From: Enoplosus armatus
Taxonomy: Eukaryota; Chordata; Actinopteri; Centrarchiformes; Enoplosidae
Direction: 5' to 3'
DNA length: 64,000 nt
Assembly (NCBI RefSeq): GCF_043641665.1
Contig: NC_092197.1
Location: 18,048,148 to 18,112,147 of the forward strand
A program made the position numbers and the translations under genes. The notes below the pieces were generated by a model, which saw nothing but the letters and a program-made list of their open reading frames with translations, did not search any database and had not been told where the DNA came from. This document shows positions 33,525 to 45,135 of this stretch, in pieces; within the stretch, counting starts at the first letter, position 1; each line of letters begins with the position of its first letter.

Positions 33525-33719
33525 ATGGCTGCAAATGAGGGATTTCTATTGGAGATTGAGCTGGAACCGCGGACCATGGCGACACCCACACCTGCTGCCC
33601 CTTCTGTGTTCGTTTGCAAGCCTGAAGATTTTTCCGGCCACTGTGATAGTCAGAGTCAGTGGTCCAAGGAAAAGGCTGAAAAAGGTCCCGCTGAGCACAC
33701 TCTGAGCGTCAAGCATTGA
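33525..33719 (+). CDS. Short open frame, unrecognised, possibly a Gag-type remnant
   Basis: An ATG in good context (GATGCCATGG) opens 64 codons with balanced, protein-like composition: an acidic N-terminal part (LLEIELEP), a TPTPAAPS linker, then VCKPEDFSGHC and a Lys/Glu-rich end with stop TGA at 33717-33719. The KPEDFSG segment recalls the KPExFxG step of Ty3-type retrotransposon Gag proteins, but the match is too short to rely on. No promoter, splice site or neighbour supports it. The opposite strand is also partly open. Confidence 0.2.
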   Translation: MAANEGFLLEIELEPRTMATPTPAAPSVFVCKPEDFSGHCDSQSQWSKEKAEKGPAEHTLSVKH

Positions 33720-35161
33720 CACGCACACTACTGCATACTGCTGTAAACATCACAAACAGGAATGTCATATTAAGACGCAGAATAAGTTAACAATGGAAAC
33801 AATGTGAAAAGGCGTCTGTGAATAGATTTGTCAATGTTAGCGGGGTGAAACGTGGACTAAAAAAAAACCCCACCACACTCATGTGACTCACTAAGACGAA
33901 AGGTAGACGCTTCTCCTGCAACCAGCTCCCCACATAACGGACCAGAGATCACTGATCATACTCTTGCAGAGGCAGGCCTGGCAGTTTAATTATCACAGCA
34001 GCTACTGTATGAGGATCTCACTGTAACAGCAGAATATCCTGCTGGTCATAGTCTAATAATAGAAGTAATAAAATCAATCTGAGTGTCCAGTACAGATCTA
34101 ACCAGACCTAAATCGTTTTTTTTTTCTCTGAAGCATGAACAGAAGTGAATATTACAAATTTAAAGTTGTGAACCGGTGCTGCTCATGCTGCGTTCAAGTC
34201 ATATGGGAGATGCTGCGATTACCAGTTTCTGACTTGCAAGTCAAGTCAAAATATGTCATGGTTACGACCGCTAATATGGGAGTCTCAAAACAAACAGACG
34301 CCTCACGTCACCCAAAGTCTGCTGTTCAAGATAACTTCAGGATAGATTTACTCGATATAGTGCTCTATTGTCAGCGGTGTTTTTTTAATCCTGACATGAC
34401 CACCTCTGCAATCACACAACTGCCTTGAACTGACTTCAAAAAATGTGCTTTGAAAATGTCTTACGAGGAATTACATGCATTCAACACGCTTGTTAGTGCG
34501 CTTTTGGTGAGAAACGCTGAATGTAAAACATAACTTGATGAACAACACCTTTTTTCCTCCATAGTTCTAACGCAGACACAGATGTGAGTACGATGCAGGA
34601 TGTCAACTTAGACAAATAACTAAACAAACTTGCCAATAAGTTCATTCAACAAAAATCTTAAACTAATACGGAAAGTGCTCGCCATTCCTTGTGTACTTGC
34701 CATACAATCGTATTTTGTCTTTTCTTCGGTAAAAATCCAACCTTTCTTTGAGGTTCATTACTCCAAGAGATGTAAATACATGAGAAAGTTTTTCGGAGCA
34801 ATCAAACTTCAGAGAGATTTGGAGTGACTGGGTGTAGGTAAGAATCCTGCATCTTAACGTGGGAGAGCAAAATCAAACATCAAACATAAGAAATACAATC
34901 AAATCTCATATAAAAATACACCAAGAAAATTGCTCAGTAGGCCGTATCCCGTTTCTTTTGTTGTCTTCGTTTTTTTTTTCCTTCTGTAAAGCAGAACTGT
35001 AAACAGACCAGTCTAATCAATGTCAGTTTAGCGTGGCCAGAAATGCTGAGTTAATTAAAACAGAAACGAAAATCCAGGACATGGACTCGAAGTAAGCGTA
35101 AACAGGAAAAACAGGAGTTTAAGATGAAGTCGCACAATGGAAACTTTATACACAAGAGTGC
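33720..35161. other. Unique AT-rich non-coding DNA
   Basis: No gene is recognised. The phrase near 34185-34215 (TGCTGCGTTCAAGTCATATGGG) looks like a piece of a dispersed fish repeat but is too short to delimit. Confidence 0.45.
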
Positions 35162-35182
35162 TGTGTGTGTGTGTGTGTGTGT
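35162..35182. repeat. (TG)10 microsatellite
   Basis: Ten TG units. A GTATGTATGTACGTAT run follows at 35223-35238. Confidence 0.95.
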
Positions 35183-37090
35183 TTCTTACCTGCCTCTGGC
35201 CCCAGTTCAGCCTCCCGTTTGTGTATGTATGTACGTATCCATACTTAACTTTTACATTTTAAAGAGAATCAGTTCATCAATGGCAGCGATCAATCCATCA
35301 AACTTGCTGTTGTTTGCTTGTCGGCGACGCTTTCGTTGTTCAAGTTTCCTATCGCAAAACAAACTGCCTGTAACTCACAGCGCAAGACTGCGTCCGCTTG
35401 ATTACCATCCCGGCCTACGCAGGTGTCGCACCTCTCATTTCAACCGACACAAGCTTAATTCAGACAGAATACATGAACATATGAAGTGGAACCTCAGCCA
35501 CCCAGATCAATATTAGATGTATTGCTATCTATGATAAATCAAATGGCTGTCGTCGTGACGAGTTAAACTTGTTTGTGTCGCTCCCGACTACTATCTGCAA
35601 CGCTTTTACACTGATGAGAATGTGCCAGAGCTGCGCTTCTGTCAGCTGTTTTTTTTTCCCTTTTCGCCACTTTAAACAACCGAAATATACATCTATAAAT
35701 ATCCGTTCAATAGCGTTGAAATGCTATCGACCGTTAGAAGCCGCCGGGACCAGACAGGCCATTGTGTCATATGTCATGCCTCTGTGTTGGACAAGGGCTC
35801 ATAAAGGTTGAATAGAGTTAGTAGGGAATATGGCTTTTGATGAGCCATTACTGCCAGTTAGATGCATTGCAAAGGAACCAGTCATTATTGAACAATAGAG
35901 CTAATGGAACCTTAAGGGGCTGCTATTGATCAGTGAGCTGCCACTCTTTTAGACTAATGTGATAAATAATTCAGAAAAAAAAAAAAATCGGAATAGTGCC
36001 AGTGGCGTGGCACATACTCGTCTGACTCCTTTTGAGAGAAATGTGAGACGTACACCTTCCTACAAAACATTTCCATTTGTGAGACTGCAGTGAAGGCTGC
36101 ATGCTAGGTGGATGCTATTAATACTACACATTCACGGCAGAGAGAGCACTTTTCTATGAAAGGCGGGCTCTTCGTCTCGGGGAGGAAGCAGCAAGCCGCT
36201 GCTGCATGGTAAAATGGTTTTGATAATGGGATAGGGGGAATGCAACTGAACTTTGGGGAGGGAGCAGAGGAGGGAAAAGGGGGAACATGAATAGAGACTG
36301 GAGGTGAGGACAAAGAGCCGGGGTGTGAATCAGTCAGGCAAAAAAATGATAATAATAAATAAAGCTGTTAAAAGAGTTGGTTTCAGTCGGTGACAAAGGG
36401 GGAGGGAAATTACAAGGACTGAATAAACCTTTCCATGATAGCAAGGTTTGATTGTTATGTGCTGCAGACACGGAGCAGAATATATGGCCACTTGACATTG
36501 TAACATTCACAGTCTGTCAGATTTATGAGTAAAGAGGGATCACAGGAAAGCATCACTTACTAAACAGGTCCTTCCATATCTCTGTTTCAAGGTTGATGCT
36601 CGACTATCACTGGGTGAAAGGGCAGTGTTATCTGGCTTTCAGTCGCCTTCAGCTCCTTGTTTTAGTTTGGGATGGAGGTCCCTTTAGTTGCATATAAAAC
36701 AGCGACTCCCTGCTCACACTTGGTTTACCGGCCGTGTCATCTGATTGGACCGACGCCGTGCCAGCTCCGCGCCAGAATAACAACAATTTTGAATGGATGT
36801 TGGTTAAAATCCTAGCTGGAGCCGTGGTCTTGGGGGGAGAACTTGCCTTCCTTGGACTCAACTGTGGTCCGGTCCATCTTGACACTACTACTGTCATTGT
36901 CCCTAGTATTTGTTTGTGTGTGAATTTTGGTGTTTCAAGCTGAAGTGAGATATTTTAAATGCCGATTTCACAATTTTTTTCATATTTAAGTTTAAGACTA
37001 CTTTTCAGCCAACCAAAAAAAGTACATCAATAATGGATTCAGTATCTTCCCGCTGCAGTTTTATTCCCGGTGACCTGCGACCTTTTTCAG
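35183..37090. other. Unique non-coding DNA
   Basis: Mostly featureless. The stretch 36720-36900 (TGATTGGACCGACGCCGTGCCAG, GAGCCGTGGTCTTGGGGGGAG) is GC-richer and open on both strands. It may be a piece of an unidentified dispersed repeat. Confidence 0.45.
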
Positions 37091-37193
37091 CGTTTGCAAT
37101 GGCGAAAGGAACAACAAGGGGAATAACAATGAAAACACGAGTTCATAACTTTTGTCTGCCAGTGTTTTCATGCTGCCCAAATGAAGCCTCACA
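37091..37193 (+). other. Possible exon with ATG
   Basis: A good acceptor (TGCGACCTTTTTCAG, ending 37090) and a perfect donor (ACA then GTAAGT, from 37194) enclose 103 bases with a single open frame. It includes ATG at 37099-37101 in the context TGCAATGGC and reads MAKGTTRGITMKTRVHNF onward, with a Cys-Cys pair before the donor. The phase is 1 in and 2 out. The peptide is not recognised. Confidence 0.18.
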
Positions 37194-37581
37194 GTAAGTC
37201 ACTAGCTCACTCTCCCCATGCTAAACAAGCGCGTTTACTGTGGAAGTGTTAGGGCGCTACATCTGACAGTTTTATATCAAATGGCTGACAGGGCTTTAAG
37301 AACATGTGGCTCTCATTATATGCACCTTAACATTCACTGAGGGGACGGGCAAGAGATGCATTACGTCACGTGTCTCAACTTGTTCTTTTACCCCTGGCTA
37401 TGAGGAGATTAGATTAGGATCATATCCTATCATGGATAAAAATAATAGTCACATTCATCCTGCCCTGTTTTCTCCTTCAGCTTTGACATGACTGAGGGAT
37501 AATACAGAGTAAGCCATCAATACGGCTGCCAGTCTATTTCTTGCTCTGTTTGTCTGCTTGTGTCTTGTTTTTTTGTTTTTT

Positions 37582-37599
37582 TGTGTGTGTGTGTGTGTG
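37582..37599. repeat. (TG)9 microsatellite
   Basis: Nine TG units after a T-rich run. Confidence 0.93.
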
Positions 37600-37937
37600 A
37601 CAGTTTTCTCACTTCACCACCACAAGAGATCAAACAATGTAAGTCTTGCTTTGTGTTTCTCTCTGCTAGTTTTCATTTGATTGGATTTATGTGAAGATTT
37701 TTGACGACGAACGCGGATTTATCTTGGTTGTGGTTCTTGTGGAGAAGAGAAGGCACGACGTGGAGGGGGGAAATAGCAGTAATGGAATAAAATGGCTGTC
37801 TGCTTGTCCTTTTTGACTGTCCAGCTGGTCCGGGAGTGTCAGCTCCTGCCACTGCCAGCCAACGCCACCCGGTGACACAGATTCTCCTCACCTAGTCATT
37901 ATCTGGGCAGATATGCCCGGGGGCCGGAGGATGAATT

Positions 37938-38014
37938 CTGTCTTTTCTCTCCCTTCCCTGCTCTCTCTCCTTCTCTATCTCTTCTCTCTCCTGCTCTCCT
38001 TTCTTTTTCTTCTT
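37938..38014. repeat. Pyrimidine-rich tract
   Basis: About 75 bases of nearly pure T and C (TTTTCTCTCCCTTCCC, CTCTCTCCTTCTC). Confidence 0.85.
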
Positions 38015-38429
38015 TGTAGCACAGGCTGGGTATTATACCTCCTAGGTAGATGTAGGTACACGGATAGTGTTTAAAAAACACAGCAACAATGAAGTCCAAT
38101 AGTTACTCTCCTTTTAGCTCTGGTTTTGGTCTCCGCCAACTCCTGCGGGAAGTATCTGGCTCTTTAGCTGCTTAATGCTTGCCGTCGCTAACAGAATTAC
38201 ACAGATAAAAGTACTCACGAGGGTGCTTGTTCACACGCAGGTGAACAGGCAGGCAAACTAGCAACATATCCAGAATAAACACCAACAAAGAGGCCTCTCA
38301 GTGTCTCATTGCAGGCTTGATCAAGGCTGCTTTTGACATTATCAGCCCTGTGGGGGCTGTTACTTCTCTCTGCTCCATCTACCTCCACTTCAAACTGCAC
38401 TCCACTGAAAGAATTAGCAACCTGCAATA

Positions 38430-39420
38430 ACTGAGCGCCAGGCTAAAAGCTACGGTCTGCTACACAGCGTTGGCTCCACACCGCAGTTCAGCGGCTTATA
38501 AATCTCCCAATAAACATCTGGGCTTTCTATACAAGGGAGGGGGGCTGAGCATGTGCAAGCGTACCTGACACCAGATACTCCCCGTGACACCGGGCCTTAA
38601 GGACACCTAGAAACAGCTTTATGCTTTTTCATTGGCTGAGATGGGCATGAGCGCCCCGGTGTTAGCCCAGCAGAGGGTTTATGAGGGAATCGTGCTCCGC
38701 GTTTCCGACACACCTTTGCCCCTGCTCCTGCGCAAAATCTATCTTTGTAGGAGAACAAAACTGAGAAAATATAAAGCCTGTACACTTTTATCAATTACAC
38801 CGCGTAACGCAATATTTGTATGCTTCTGGGGATTTTACGATATGCTGGCCTCACACTGAACTGGAGGTCTGGCTGGGACTTTCTCGAGGGTCTGGCAGAA
38901 CTGAATGGCTTGAGTGTTTTCCCTCGTGTTAAGCGCAGGATTAAAAAAAAAACCCGCAACTGACATATTAGCTGGTGACAGGATCCATGTCAGGGCGCCG
39001 GTTTATGCTTCCAAGGCTGCTGATCCCCACGCTCGGCTTGAAACTGGGTTTATAGGACCCGGGGACCAGCAAAGTTCCAACATGACACGCTAATGGCTTC
39101 ACGTGTTTAAACAGTGAGCACTGTGCCATTTCATTGCACGAGCGCTATCTGTGAGATCTGACAAGTTGATTCCTCTGAGGAGAGATAAGAGCCAATTTGT
39201 TAGCCCAGTAGGATTAACCACGCAGCTGCTCTGTGCGCTGGCCTTTGCTTTGGAAGTGACGGACAGAATCCAGCTGTCAGTTTCAGCCCGAGGAGTGCCA
39301 TGATGCGGTGGAGTCGGGCGAGGTATGCCTCACAGATAATGACGGATGATTCGTTAATCAACGCTTTACTCTACTAGGACTTTATTCTGCCATTGCTCTG
39401 CGTGACGGTGGCACCCTAAA
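38430..39420. promoter_or_regulatory. Extended conserved-looking non-coding region
   Basis: Nearly 1 kb without simple repeats beyond one A-run (38942-38951). It is rich in binding-site-like cores (CTTATAAATC, CATTGGCTGAG, AGAGATAAGAGCC, CAGATAATGACGG, CGTTAATCAACG). The 75-codon plus frame at 38632 has no recognisable signature. Composition alone suggests an enhancer cluster. Confidence 0.25.
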
Positions 39421-40540
39421 ATTCCTCAGGTTTGATTCCAACGACAGCCAAAGTTTCCGTGAACTAAAAGCCGAATCCCGAGCCTCCTTTGGGAATGCTG
39501 CTCCTGGCTGCCTTTTCAGTCCGGCCCGTCTGTTGAAATGTGATTATGTACACTATGTGAGGCTCACAAGAGGGATTTACACAGAAACACATTAGTTATG
39601 CACTATGTCATATGACAACTGAAATGCTATAAAAATCCCCCAAATAAATGAATAGATATTTCAAAGCAAAACCATTTTTCTTCTCAGCCTTGCTATCAGG
39701 AAATATGCACATACTGATACTTTTGTTCAATAGTGACATACAGCATATGTCTGTATGTTTACGACAACGCCACGAAGGAAAACTGTTGTCAGTTACTATC
39801 CTCAGGACTTTAAGTGAATGTGATTCTGATTAGTCTAAATCAAGAACAGATCATCTTTCTTTTCATTTCCCCTCGCACAGGAAAGTTCATTAAACTAAGA
39901 CGTTCCTCATTCGTCGATGCAGCAGCTCAGTTTCTGTGCTGGCACCGCTGCTCCCTTCCGCTCTGCCAATCTGCTCAACTATTCACCTCTTCTTCCTCCC
40001 GAAGGACGTTTGTGGTTTTTGTAAGAGTGGGTAAGGTCTACTATTGCCCCTCCGCACCCCTGATTTATGTGGTACGAGGGGTTTGGTGGATAAATATTAA
40101 AACACAGCCGCCTTATTGGCTGCCAGCAATAACAGGCTGACTGGTTTCCTGTGCAGGGTTAGATTGCCTTCCTTCCATGGACTTCTGGGATGGCGAGGCC
40201 GGTGGAGTCACAATTCAGGGGAGGGGCACCCGACAGAGAATAAAGATGCTGAAGGGAAAAAAAAAGGCACCTAAAGACCGGATGGGACGGAGGGATAAAG
40301 AGAATAATCATCTCAATGTCATTTCACATGTGAATGCAGCAGTATGCACTCTCAAACAAAGACAAAATACCACTGCAAACGTGGATCACACTGAACATCA
40401 ACAAGGACGTGACCATGGGGTCAAGAACACAGTGGCAGCAGTGGAGAGCAGAGACTTGGCTGACAAAACTGTGCAGGAGGGTGTCCTGGTATTTTGGGAG
40501 AGCATCCCATCGCTCCAAAATCACAGTGTCGACTCTGTCT
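39421..40540. other. Unique non-coding DNA
   Basis: The 151-codon plus frame from 40177 and the 112-codon minus frame from 40662 overlap over most of their length. Neither shows a domain or a biased composition, so I do not accept either as a gene. Confidence 0.5.
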
Positions 40541-40600
40541 TTGTCAGTGCCCTTGAGCAAGACGCTGAACCTGACAGGTTCCTGTGGCTTTGCGCCACAA
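40541..40600 (+). repeat. Fragment of a CCTTGAGCAAG-type fish repeat
   Basis: GTCAGTGCCCTTGAGCAAGACGCTGAACC is the phrase found next to tRNA-like heads in many fish SINE-like repeats. A related fragment is at 60255-60275 and an inverse form at 18590-18675. Confidence 0.55.
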
Positions 40601-41076
40601 CCACCAATAGAGCCGACCCCACTGGAGCGTAACAGGGCCGAGTGTGTACTGAATGAAGTCACATTGCAGCCACCTAAATGTGAGGTGGCTAACTAGCTCG
40701 CTGCCTGTTGACAGTGGATGGATGCTGTCAAAGACTCCGCGCAGGCTTCGAGACTGAAGCCGTGTTCCGACTGACGTTAGTACTGTGTAAAAAAAAAAAA
40801 AGGAGGGGTCATTTGGCAAAAAAAGTGGAGCCTGGATCAACGTTTGCTGCAACAGACAACAGAAGTTGATTCCTTTGTAATGTAAATGGTGTAATTCTAG
40901 TGTTTACTTGCCAAGTGTGGAAACAGGGATTAAAATGATTACAACCATGATAACTTTGAGAGTTTTATAATCCTCCTTCATTGTATTACACCTTAAATCC
41001 TCCAAATTAAACATCAAAATGCAGTATGTCCATGCTCTTTGGAGCTGATGCCCCTCTGAGCAGGATGACATCAATT

Positions 41077-41270
41077 GTGTTGTGGTTAAGGTTTGGTTAT
41101 GTTCAGGCACAAATGACTTGATTAGGTTAAGGGAACAATCAGGGTTTGTTATAGTTAGGGGCGATACGTCATCATGGTTACAACACTTAACACTTGGTTG
41201 TCCGCTGGATGACGCTGGTCATGATTAAAAGAAACCAACCTCCCGTTGTGAAGTCGTGGTTGTACATAAA
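41077..41270 (+). repeat. GGTTAAGG-rich fish repeat, degenerate
   Basis: The series GTTGTGGTTAAGGTTTGG, GATTAGGTTAAGGGAAC, TAGTTAGGGGCG and ACACTTGGTTGTCC follows a dispersed family built from GGTTAGG phrases. A second member is at 44975-45135. Both are diverged. Confidence 0.5.
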
Positions 41271-42389
41271 GAAAGTGTAACCCATGGACTTTGCACACAC
41301 TCACATTTCTTCATTACATTGAAATGAACAAATTGAAATACTTGTAATTTAGATTTAGTTAGACCATCCACACAGGCGTACACCTTTGTGTGTTTCACTG
41401 TGTCTGAGCAGACGAGAAGCTACCCAAGCCTACGCACATCCAGCTGATTCCAGATCTTTTACCTCCAAGCTAACTGCAGAGAAAAAGAAACGATTGATGA
41501 TGAATAGGCAGTCAGGAGTTTGTCTGACTCTGCGTCTGTAGGACAAAAGTAATATTCCCCAACCGACATATCTCTTTCAGTACACAGTGTGGTGTTTTAA
41601 CCCCCAGTGCCTCTGAAAGTGAATGGAGCCCGTGATAATAAAACAAAGAGAAAATGAAAGATCAAGTTCTCTCTGTTTTCCCTGAGGGAGCACGATATTA
41701 TGATGATCAGAAATGCTTCAACCACCAATAACTGCTTAAGAGTTTGTATTGGCAGAGACCTGAAACCTAATAGGGCTTCACAGAATACAATAATGACACG
41801 CAAGGTAGAAAGACAACAGGATCTCATGGTGCGAAAGGGCGGTGCGGAATATATTTATGAACCATGAGGCTGTGGATATTAGTCTAAAGATATACATTTT
41901 GTACAGTGTGTGTTTGTGTAGGGTGCTGAGCAGTGCACTACTGTGATAGTGAACTACTACCACAGAAAGACCTACCTGTATTTAAAGCTACATTCTTTTA
42001 GGTTTTGGCCACAAGGGATCGAAAGAACTCCGTAACAAGCGGACATACCCTTACCTCATAACACTGTCATGGCTAACATGTTGGGAAACAATAGCCTTTG
42101 AATAACGTTAGCAGTCGTCCGTTGTTGTCAAACCTCAACCAACCAGATGCTCGGCTGAAACTGCAGTCTAATACAGCAGATTACAGATCCTTCCTGAAGG
42201 TCATAATGCTGTTGAACTGTATTGCATTATGCAGAGATGTGTTTCTGTTATTTAGCCTACCCTCATTGATATAAGTGGGGTGGACAAAATAACAGCTAGT
42301 CACTAACTTTGTCTGAAAAGAACAAAAACAAATTCAGCAATATTAAAAAACTCAAATACAACATGTGTATTTGTCCCTTCGTAGTTGCA
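41271..42389. other. Unique non-coding DNA
   Basis: No gene or clear repeat. GTATTTAAAGCTACATTCTTTTAGG at about 41979 resembles the start of a TTTAAAGC-ended miniature element, but no matching end was found. Confidence 0.45.
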
Positions 42390-42445
42390 GTGTAATTTCC
42401 CCCCCGGGGATCAATAGAGCATTTCTCATTTCTGATTCTGATTGT
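42390..42445 (+). repeat. LINE-type 3' tail
   Basis: TGTAATTTCCCCCCCGGGGATCAATAGAGCATTTCTC then TGATTCTGATTG follows the common fish LINE tail (AATTTCCCC..GGGGATCAATAAAGTAT plus a short tandem). Only the tail is left. Confidence 0.65.
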
Positions 42446-42601
42446 AAAAAGTAAACGCCTGCTCAAGTTGTTAAAGCCCCCAAATTCTAAGAAAGAAGAT
42501 TGAGGACATGACCTGTGTCCTCAATGGCAGCTGTGGCTTCCATGCTGAATCTGGTAGTGAACCAGTCAGCAAAAGTGAGACGAAAAGCAAACTTTGTTTT
42601 G

Positions 42602-42975
42602 TTTAAAGCTGCATTAATCCGTTTTTTTGGGGGGGGGGGTTTGGCCACTAGGAGGCAGACAAACAGCACATTCATTTGTTCACCAGCGAGTCTCTCACTT
42701 TGTCTGTCTGCTGTTTGGTGCTGGGCAGCTAGTGTGCAGTGGTTTTATTGAGAGATTGTTTGCTGGAAACAGCTGCCTGCTGCTGTTGGAAAAACAGGGT
42801 TGATGAGAGCGCTGAGGCTGAATCAAACAGGAAGTGTACGTAAAAACAAAACTATGAGTTAAAAGAGGATAAAAAAAAAAAAGTCCAACAGAGCTGCAGA
42901 GTTGGTGAGAAATCTCTTTCACACAGTCTTTTGATCCATTGCAAATATAAAAATGTTGTTTAGTGGAGCTTTAAA
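42602..42975. mobile_element. Miniature element bounded by TTAA with inverted ends
   Basis: The left end reads TTTAAAGCTGCATTAA. The reverse complement of the right end reads TTTAAAGCTCCACTAA, 14 of 16 identical. TTAA sits at the matching place on both sides (42603-42606 and 42971-42974), as expected for a piggyBac-type target. The interior (CTGTTTGGTGCTGGGCAGCTAGTG, GAAACAGCTGCCTGCTGCTG) matches a percomorph family and is shared with 18279-18420. It holds a G-run, an A-run and a CTCF-like motif. No coding capacity. Confidence 0.75.
42645..42658 (+). promoter_or_regulatory. CTCF-like motif inside the miniature element
   Basis: CCACTAGGAGGCAG matches the CTCF core consensus (CCASYAGRKGGCRS) at every constrained position. 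It lies in a repeat family, so other genomic copies could carry it too. Confidence 0.45.
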
Positions 42976-43565
42976 TAAATAATAAGCAATTGAAAACCTA
43001 CATTCTTGAAGCTGAACTGTGAGGTTGTAGCTGGTGTGCACAAGGGTGGGTGCGCTGTAGGGATTACGGGTAGCGAACACATACCCACCCTGGTTTAGGT
43101 GCGAGCTAGCCTGAGGATACTCCCAGGCACAAGGCATGTGAGCAACATTGGAGCGGACTTAACCATGTCTGCTCCAAATCCCTGCGCACCTGCACACAGG
43201 GGCCTGTGGAGAATCAGCAGGATTATCAATAAGAAAAATATGCTGACATCCTTGAGGTGGAGGTCATTTATTACGCATGTGCAGGCACACACGGCCGTGC
43301 ACAGAAGTATGCATACAGCATCTCCTCCGCAGCCAGAAGGCAGCGTGATGTACCCTGTAGCTCCCTGCTCATTAGCCTGACATGTATTATGCACACACAC
43401 ACACGTGCATGTGTAAATGCAGAAACACGCACGTGAAATAGCTCATTTAGTTACGCTGCGGTGGCGGTGAGCAAATATGCAACAATGCAAAAGGTTTGCA
43501 CAAGCGTGCGATAAGGCACACGCGTGCACGTGCACACACATTCTCACCTGAAATGTTTCCATGAC
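42976..43565. other. Unique non-coding DNA
   Basis: No gene is supported. Short alternating runs of CA/TG and CACGTGCAT-type text occur at 43392-43435 and 43516-43540. Confidence 0.45.
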
Positions 43566-43593
43566 ACCCCCCCCTCCACCCACCCACCCCCCC
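43566..43593 (-). other. G-quadruplex motif on the minus strand
   Basis: The plus strand is C8, T, CC, A, CCC, A, CCC, A, C7. The minus strand thus has four or more G-runs separated by one-base to four-base loops, a classic quadruplex pattern. Confidence 0.7.
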
Positions 43594-43956
43594 ATTTCCA
43601 AATATTACAGTACATGGGTGTTTTCTCAATTGTGCAAACAGTGATGGTGCTCTAGGAACAAGAGGTAGTTATGTGCAGCCAAAGAAGTAGTTCTGCACAG
43701 GTTCAGTTCGTCCAAAATACACAAAGATTCTCCATCCAAAATATAGTCGATATATAGTTTACTTTACAGTTCAACATGTCGGTATGTTAAGTCAGTTTTA
43801 CAATTACACATGTTTTTGGATGTTTCATAAGCCCAACTTGTGTTGTGTTTCAATGTGTCACTGGTGACCTTGATACTGTGCATGACACACAGGACGGTCC
43901 AAATGAGTGCAGGCTCTGTTTGACTTACAGTCCATTGATCAATAAGGCTTGATGAG

Positions 43957-43957
<1 letters not shown>

Positions 43958-43993
<36 letters not shown>
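43958..43993. repeat. (TG)18 microsatellite
   Basis: About 18 TG units, followed directly by the hairpin-bearing repeat at 43994-44160. Confidence 0.97.
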
Positions 43994-43995
<2 letters not shown>

Positions 43996-44160
43996 CATGA
44001 CCTTGTATTACCCATGTTGAGGGGACATAAATCTTTATACACAGTCACATTGTGGGGACTCGCTGGCGTTAGTCCCCACAATGTAAATCACTCAATTTAA
44101 GGGTCAAGTATTAGTGTAGCATTTAGTTTGGGTTAGGCAAGTAGCGCTTATGGTAAGTCC
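43994..44160 (-). mobile_element. Microsatellite-linked fish repeat with a 14-bp hairpin
   Basis: GGCATGACCTTGTATTACCCATGTTGAGGGGACATAAATC, then ACATTGTGGGGACT (44047-44060), a 10-base loop and AGTCCCCACAATGT (44071-44084), is a repeat I know next to CA arrays in many fish. The 14-bp arms are perfect inverted copies. The later TTAGTTTGGGTTAGGCAAG may be a tail of the same repeat. Non-coding and non-autonomous, with its class unresolved. Confidence 0.7.
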
Positions 44161-44974
44161 TCTGAAGTGACATTACATTGACCTGGGTGTAAGTGTTTTC
44201 CATGTGCCTGCGTGGCTTGTGTCTGCGTTCAGGTTGTAACGATGTGTCAGACACGGCCTTTCGTCTGTCTACAGCCTCTACCAGTGTTGGCTTCACATAG
44301 TTAAATCAGCTGATTTGCGGTAGAAGCAAATGAAGTGATCTAATGTCATTACCATTTTCCCAATTTACTTATAAAATGGTTCGACCCAAAGCTCTGCTGG
44401 AAGACGCATATATTTGCAAAAGGCCTTTTGTGCCCACAGTAAGACCCGAAGCCTTTGTTCTTCTTCTGAAAGAATTCCTGAGCTCATGTGCTTTTCTGCT
44501 TTTCCTTTGCTCGGGTGTTTCCCCGCAGCACAGCTGTGATCAGTTATATGATGTTGCTACTTCCTGTAAAGACCACACTGACATTATTTTGCATAATGGT
44601 TGGAAATACTTACAAAGAGGAGGTGGGAAAAAAAAGTTTTTTTATTGTGTTACCAGTAGAGACAGAGTCATTTTGATCATTATAACAATGGTGGGTAAAT
44701 GAATGCTCTCATTGGTCTCGGATGGAAATCATTTACTGATATGGGTCTATTCTGCTTCTTTTCCATTATTATTGTTTTGGCTTTTTAGATTTCCTGTTGT
44801 ACAATTATCATTTAGTCAAGTTAAGTTTGCATGTCATTTCAACCACAAAAAAAGAAGAAAAAGAAAAAATACAGCTGAGGGAAATATAATTTCTCCCAGG
44901 GTATAAAAAACTTCAAGACGTATCTGAATAAATGAAACATATATGTACCGCACAAAAAGTCATAGGGAGGTGGT
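44161..44974. other. Unique AT-rich non-coding DNA
   Basis: The 119-codon plus frame at 44343 has no recognisable domain and low-complexity patches. I do not accept it as a gene. Confidence 0.5.
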
Positions 44975-45135
44975 GGAGGCGAGGTGGGTTTGCGTCCCGG
45001 GTGCCGTGTGTGGTTAGGTAAGGACTTTGGTTCAGGTAAGGGAATTGTCGTGGTTTTGGTTAAATATCTATCAAATACGTCATGTTCCGTACTTCCAGTC
45101 AGAGTTTTCCGTCTTAAACCACGACCACCAGCTCT
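44975..45135 (+). repeat. Second GGTTAGG-type fish repeat copy
   Basis: GGGTTTGCGTCCCGGGTGCC, TGTGTGGTTAGGTAAGGACTTTGGTTCAGGTAAGGG, a CGTGGTTTTGGTTAAAT phrase and AAACCACGACCACCAGCTCTCCCCGAC follow a family with the consensus words TTTGCGTCCCGGGT and ACCACCAGTTCTCC. It is related to 41077-41270. Confidence 0.55.

Noticed and set aside
34542..34590. Microexon between TTTTTTCCTCCATAG and GTGAGTA
   Set aside because: Only about 19 bases, with nothing to connect it to.
40177..40696. 151-codon and 120-codon plus frames and a 112-codon minus frame
   Set aside because: Three frames overlap over the same DNA, part of it a dispersed fish repeat. No conserved motif.
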